A stretch of DNA of 6,912 bases. Origin: Solirubrobacteraceae bacterium. Its GTDB lineage: Bacteria; Actinomycetota; Thermoleophilia; Solirubrobacterales; Solirubrobacteraceae. Each line of letters starts with the position of its first letter. The first letter of the stretch is position 1. The position numbers were made by a program, and so were the translations under genes. The notes under the pieces were generated by a model. It was not told where the DNA came from. It worked only from the letters and a program-made list of their open reading frames with translations, and did not search any database. The stretch spans positions 1-6,912 of the forward strand of contig JAEMSV010000158.1 in the NCBI GenBank assembly GCA_016462625.1, given 5' to 3'. Positions 1 to 6,912 of this stretch are shown in pieces.

Positions 1-539
1 CCGAGGTCCGCGAGGTCGAGGAGCCGTTCCGCTCCGGCCAGCAGAAGGGCTCGTCCGCGATGCCCCACAAGCGCAACCCCATCACGACCGAGCGCATCAC
101 CGGCCTCGCGCGCGTGCTGCGGGGGTACAGCCAGGCGGGCTTGGAGAACGTCGCGCTGTGGCACGAGCGCGACATCAGCCACTCCGGCGCCGAGCGCGTG
201 ATCCTGCCCGACGCGACGATCGCGCTCGACTACATGCACGGCCTCGCGCTGCGGATGGCGACGGGCATGGTCATCCACACCGACCGCATGCGCGAGAACA
301 TCGACCTCACGTATGGCGCGCTGTTCAGCCAGCGGATCCTGCTCGCCCTCGTGAAGAAGGGTCTGCAGCGCGACGAGGCCTACCGGATCGTGCAGGAGTC
401 CGCGCAGGAGGCCTGGGACACCCGGACCCCGCTGCGCGAGCTGCTGGAGCGCCAGGAGCTCGGGCTCGACCTCGACGAGATCTTCGACCTCGGCCACTAC
501 ACGCGGTACGCGGACGAGATCGTCGGCCGTCTCGGCTGA
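1..539 (+). CDS. purB: Adenylosuccinate lyase, C-terminal part (5' end outside window)
   Basis: Adenylosuccinate lyase is a cytosolic homotetramer. It removes fumarate from SAICAR and from adenylosuccinate, at two steps of purine synthesis. The frame is open from base 3 and ends at TGA 537-539, giving about 178 visible residues of a protein that is usually 430-480 long, so roughly the first 60% lies upstream. The decisive motif is the fumarase/aspartase superfamily signature GSSAMPHKRNP at bases 48-80, the flexible loop that carries the catalytic serine in this family. It is followed by the PurB-typical stretches ENVALWHERDISHS and ERVILPDA, and by the helical C-terminal domain ending in YADEIVGRLG. 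The H and R of the HERDISHS block are typical of PurB rather than of argininosuccinate lyase or fumarase. The ATG at base 60 is an internal methionine, not the start. No break or frameshift is seen. The next gene starts more than 100 bases later, after a hairpin, so co-transcription is not required. Confidence 0.96.
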   Translation, partial: EVREVEEPFRSGQQKGSSAMPHKRNPITTERITGLARVLRGYSQAGLENVALWHERDISHSGAERVILPDATIALDYMHGLALRMATGMVIHTDRMRENIDLTYGALFSQRILLALVKKGLQRDEAYRIVQESAQEAWDTRTPLRELLERQELGLDLDEIFDLGHYTRYADEIVGRLG

Positions 540-558
540 TCTCCGTCCAGAACGCCAT

Positions 559-576
559 CGTTTCTCTGAAGAAACG
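559..576 (+). terminator. Perfect hairpin just downstream of purB, possible terminator
   Basis: CGTTTCT at 559-565 pairs perfectly with AGAAACG at 570-576 around a four-base CTGA loop, and T558/G577 could add a wobble pair. It starts 20 bases after the purB stop. No T-tract follows (next bases GGTGCCGG), so it is not a canonical intrinsic terminator. Short hairpins without a U-tract are often proposed as terminators or 3'-end stabilisers in high-GC bacteria. The alternative is a protein-binding dyad belonging to the downstream gene. The structure is seen directly; the role is inferred. Confidence 0.4.
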
Positions 577-580
577 GGTG

Positions 581-622
581 CCGGTGTCCGACATGTCTGG
601 GGATACCTGCCTGGACATCCGG
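581..622. promoter_or_regulatory. Nested inverted repeats with four TGTC/GACA half-sites, possible operator
   Basis: CCGGTGTCC (581-589) is matched by GGACATCCGG (613-622), giving nine pairs with one bulged T and a 23-base spacer. Inside lies the perfect palindrome GACATGTC (590-597), and ATGTC (593-597) is also inverted against GACAT (614-618). The core TGTC therefore occurs four times, in both orientations, within 34 bases. This sits 50-90 bases before the likely start region of the giant kinase/cyclase gene, a normal place for a transcription-factor operator or an RNA leader structure. No known regulator consensus is recognised. The possibility that this is the relic of a mobile-element end was considered but cannot be supported. 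Confidence 0.35.
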
Positions 623-669
623 TCGACCCATTTCCTCTTCTCGCATCACCCAGCTTTTCCCCGCCGTTG

Positions 670-734
670 ATGGCCATCCCGCCATCGACGGTCTCGAGCT
701 GCTCGGAGAGCTCGGCCGCGGTGCCGAGAACATC
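670..734 (+). other. Coding N-terminus of the kinase lying upstream of its first standard start codon
   Basis: In the same frame as the big gene, bases 672-734 translate to G-H-P-A-I-D-G-L-E-L-L-G-E-L-G-R-G-A-E-N-I. This is the first strand and glycine-rich ATP loop of a Hanks kinase and runs straight into V-Y-R-A-R-R at 735. The frame is open back to TGA 567-569, yet contains no ATG, GTG or TTG before GTG 735; only near-cognate codons occur (CTG 597 and 699, ATT 630, ATC 645 and 684). An ATG at 670-672, preceded by TTG 667, is in the neighbouring +1 frame. One extra C in the CCC run at 678-680 would join it as M-A-I-P-A-I-D-G-L-E-L-L, a very typical kinase N-terminus. Alternatively, a one-base loss or +1 slip in TTTTCCCC (655-662) would join the frame starting at ATG 593. 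No Shine-Dalgarno sequence is seen before 670. That this segment is protein-coding is well supported; how it is translated is unresolved. Confidence 0.65.
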
Positions 735-6038
<5,304 letters not shown>

Positions 6039-6041
6039 CCC

Positions 6042-6054
6042 TACGATTGCCGGC
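6042..6054 (+). promoter_or_regulatory. TACGAT -10-like element for a leaderless start at ATG 6055
   Basis: TACGAT (6042-6047) fits the TANNNT -10 consensus and ends seven bases before ATG 6055. Transcription would then begin at or next to the A of the ATG. It lies four bases past the stop of the giant gene, so the microprotein could be expressed independently of it. No convincing -35 is seen. The same hexamer precedes ATG 6719 at almost the same distance. Confidence 0.5.
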
Positions 6055-6216
6055 ATGGCGATCGTGATCGTCCTGCTGCTCTTCGTCGTCCTGCTCGTGG
6101 CGGTGATCGCCTGGCTCGCCATCGGCGGGCAGCGGTCGCGGGCCGAGAAGGGCGACGAGCACTGGCAGGAGAAGGTGCGCGAGGAGTACGAGCCGCGCGA
6201 GTGGGAAGACGACTAG
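6055..6216 (+). CDS. Small single-span membrane protein (53 residues), function unknown
   Basis: ATG 6055 to TAG 6214-6216 encodes 53 residues. Residues 3-24 are an almost unbroken hydrophobic stretch (IVIVLLLFVVLLVAVIAWLAIG), a clear membrane span. A hydrophilic, mostly acidic tail follows: GQRSRAEKGDEHWQEKVREE, then YEPREWEDD. With no positive charge before the span and R28/R30/K32 just after it, the positive-inside rule favours N-outside, C-inside, so the tail would face the cytoplasm. There is no lipobox and no cleavage motif. The start is supported by the TACGAT element seven bases upstream and by the span beginning immediately; there is no Shine-Dalgarno sequence. It lies 16 bases after the giant gene, and its stop overlaps the stop of the convergent gene by four bases. 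No family is recognised. A link to the kinase/cyclase is only positional. Confidence 0.72.
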   Translation: MAIVIVLLLFVVLLVAVIAWLAIGGQRSRAEKGDEHWQEKVREEYEPREWEDD

Positions 6217-6680
6217 CGGGCGACCCGCCCGAGCACCGCGTCGACCTCGTCGGCCGGAATGCCCCACGGCCGCTCGACTCCGACGCGGGCGTCGAGATCC
6301 CACAGCACACACTGCTCACCGGGCCGCGCGACCATCGTCCACGCGACGACGGTCCGCGCGAGCTGCTCGCCCATCGGATCGCTGTCCCCGGTCCCGCCGC
6401 CCTCGGGGTGGTGGTGCAGGAAGCGGCCGAACGCCTCGTCGCAGAACTCCGCGTAACGGGCGGTGCAGAGGATGAACCCGTGCCACGCCTCGTCGGCGGC
6501 GCGCGACGGCATCCCGATCGTCTGGCCGTCGCGCATCGCGGCACCGCAGCAGCGCAGCCACTGGCGCAGGCCGGTCTCGATCTCGGCCCGCGGCTGCCAC
6601 GGGCAGGTCTTCCAGATCGCGGGCGGGAGGTCGAGTGCGTCGACGGCGGCCGTCATGCGATCGAGGCGGATGCGGCGCAT
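6213..6680 (-). CDS. Glycine-rich domain-containing (GRDP/DUF1399-like) protein, function unknown
   Basis: 155 residues, from ATG at 6680-6678 to TAG at 6215-6213. The core PSRAADEAWHGFILCTARYAEFC (residues 58-80, quoted only to show the pattern), followed by FGRFLHHHPEG (84-94), matches my recollection of bacterial proteins named 'glycine-rich domain-containing protein'. Those carry a V/A-D-x-x-WH-x-x-I-L-x-T-x-x-Y block and an FGRFLHH block, related to the DUF1399 repeat of plant GRDPs. The recurrent residues are D63, W66, H67, Y76, C80 and H89-H91, which could in principle bind a metal. Six cysteines are present (26, 44, 45, 72, 80, 124), and there is no signal peptide or membrane span. 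Met9 (base 6656) is a possible alternative start, but a TAGGCT -10-like hexamer six bases before the 6680 ATG favours the longer form. The gene is divergent from a Gly/Cys-tailed membrane protein. Coding is secure; the family assignment is from memory and moderate. Confidence 0.8.
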   Translation of the reverse strand: MRRIRLDRMTAAVDALDLPPAIWKTCPWQPRAEIETGLRQWLRCCGAAMRDGQTIGMPSRAADEAWHGFILCTARYAEFCDEAFGRFLHHHPEGGGTGDSDPMGEQLARTVVAWTMVARPGEQCVLWDLDARVGVERPWGIPADEVDAVLGRVAR

Positions 6681-6692
6681 GTCCGAAGCCTA
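6681..6692 (-). promoter_or_regulatory. TAGGCT -10-like element for a leaderless start at 6680
   Basis: Read on the minus strand, TAGGCT (bases 6692-6687) fits TANNNT and is followed by six bases (TCGGAC) and then the ATG at 6680. This placement suits a leaderless transcript and argues for the 6680 start over the internal methionine at 6656. No -35 is evident. Confidence 0.45.
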
Positions 6693-6706
6693 GATCCCTA
6701 CCTGTT

Positions 6707-6718
6707 TACGATTTCTGC
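6707..6718 (+). promoter_or_regulatory. TACGAT -10-like element for a leaderless start at ATG 6719
   Basis: TACGAT (6707-6712) is followed by six bases (TTCTGC) and ATG 6719. It lies in the 38-base divergent gap (6681-6718), one of the few AT-richer spots in the window. There is no Shine-Dalgarno sequence between it and the ATG, so a leaderless mRNA is the simplest reading. Confidence 0.5.
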
Positions 6719-6912
6719 ATGCTCATGATCCTCGTGCTGGTCGGGACCGTCGCCGTCGTGGGCGGTGCGGCGTGGTGGCGCTTCCGCGGCAGCGGCAGCA
6801 ATCCCGCCTCGTGGGGGGCGTCGGGGTCCGTCGGCGGTGGGAGCGGGTGCACGTCGGGCGATTCCGGCGACTCCGGTGGGGGCGGAGGCTGCGGAGGCGG
6901 AGACGCTGGCGG
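6719..6912 (+). CDS. Small membrane protein with Gly/Ser/Cys-rich tail (3' end outside window)
   Basis: ATG 6719 opens a frame that is still open at the window end, with 64 complete codons visible. Residues 3-19 (MILVLVGTVAVVGGAAW) form one hydrophobic span, followed by the basic stop-transfer WRFRG. From residue 24 the chain is low-complexity Gly/Ser/Asp with Cys44 and Cys58 and short runs such as GGGGGCGGG. Gly/Cys-rich tails of this kind occur at the ends of bacterial TIGR04222-type membrane proteins and in short stand-alone membrane proteins; I recall these sometimes lying near GRDP-like genes, as here. ATG 6725 is a possible alternative start, but the TACGAT element favours 6719. Base composition does not set the gene apart from its neighbours. 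The protein is probably short, since the low-complexity tail has already begun, but its end is not visible. No function is known to me. Confidence 0.7.
   Translation, partial: MLMILVLVGTVAVVGGAAWWRFRGSGSNPASWGASGSVGGGSGCTSGDSGDSGGGGGCGGGDAG

Noticed and set aside
560..579. GTTT...GGGT resembling a stress-sigma (SigB-type) promoter
   Set aside because: The 12-base spacing is shorter than the usual 14-16, the -10 lacks the expected TA, and the GTTT is better explained as an arm of the hairpin.
581..622. Remnant of an insertion-sequence end
   Set aside because: TGTC-rich inverted repeats can occur at IS ends, but no transposase, target duplication or second end is visible.
540..669. Possible c-di-GMP riboswitch ahead of the cyclase gene
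   Set aside because: I could not recognise the conserved GEMM-type core; the symmetry seen is a simple inverted-repeat cluster.
158..670. Plus-strand open frame overlapping purB and running into the intergenic region
   Set aside because: Its purB-overlapping part is an Arg/Ala-rich shadow. Only the 593-670 end might matter, as a candidate 5' frame for the kinase, and that is covered in the start-codon finding.
6845..6912. Gly/Ser/Cys-rich tail as a microcin-like modified peptide precursor
   Set aside because: It follows a membrane span rather than a leader peptide, and no YcaO or other modifying enzyme is in the window.

Overview
The window is very GC-rich DNA (roughly 70% or more by eye) with bacterial gene organisation. 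Strong GC bias at third codon positions, short promoters placed directly before start codons, and a giant Hanks-type kinase fusion all suggest an actinobacterium. Thermoleophilia/Solirubrobacterales-like lineages would fit, but that placement is an inference and nothing here is diagnostic.

Layout. (1) 1-539, plus strand: the 3' end of purB (adenylosuccinate lyase), cut by the window edge and carrying the superfamily signature loop. (2) 540-about 671: a short non-coding stretch, less GC-rich than its flanks. It holds a perfect 7-bp hairpin just after purB and a nested set of TGTC/GACA inverted repeats. (3) About 670-6038, plus strand: one enormous signalling gene. Its product has, in order, a Hanks-type Ser/Thr kinase, an AAA_16/STAND-like ATPase, a long TPR-like helical array, a Ser/Thr-rich linker, two GAF domains and a C-terminal GGDEF diguanylate cyclase with intact active and inhibitory sites. 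The glycine-rich ATP loop is encoded upstream of the first standard in-frame start codon (GTG 735), so the annotated 5' end cannot be complete. (4) 6055-6216, plus strand: a 53-residue single-span membrane microprotein. (5) 6213-6680, minus strand: a 155-residue protein resembling bacterial 'glycine-rich domain-containing' (GRDP/DUF1399-like) proteins, convergent with the microprotein and sharing a CTAG with it at the stops. (6) 6719-6912, plus strand: the start of a small membrane protein with a Gly/Ser/Cys-rich tail, divergent from (5) and cut by the window edge.

How the parts may work together. purB is housekeeping purine synthesis and probably ends its own transcript at the hairpin. The giant protein looks like an integrator that could join Ser/Thr phosphorylation, ATP-driven conformational switching, ligand sensing by GAF domains and c-di-GMP synthesis in one chain. 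The three small genes at the right each have a TANNNT -10-like hexamer 6 or 7 bases before the ATG, which suggests leaderless mRNAs. The divergent GRDP-like/Gly-Cys-tail pair shares a 38-bp promoter region and may be functionally linked. The points most worth checking are the unresolved 5' end of the giant gene, its kinase-to-cyclase architecture, and the divergent small-gene pair.
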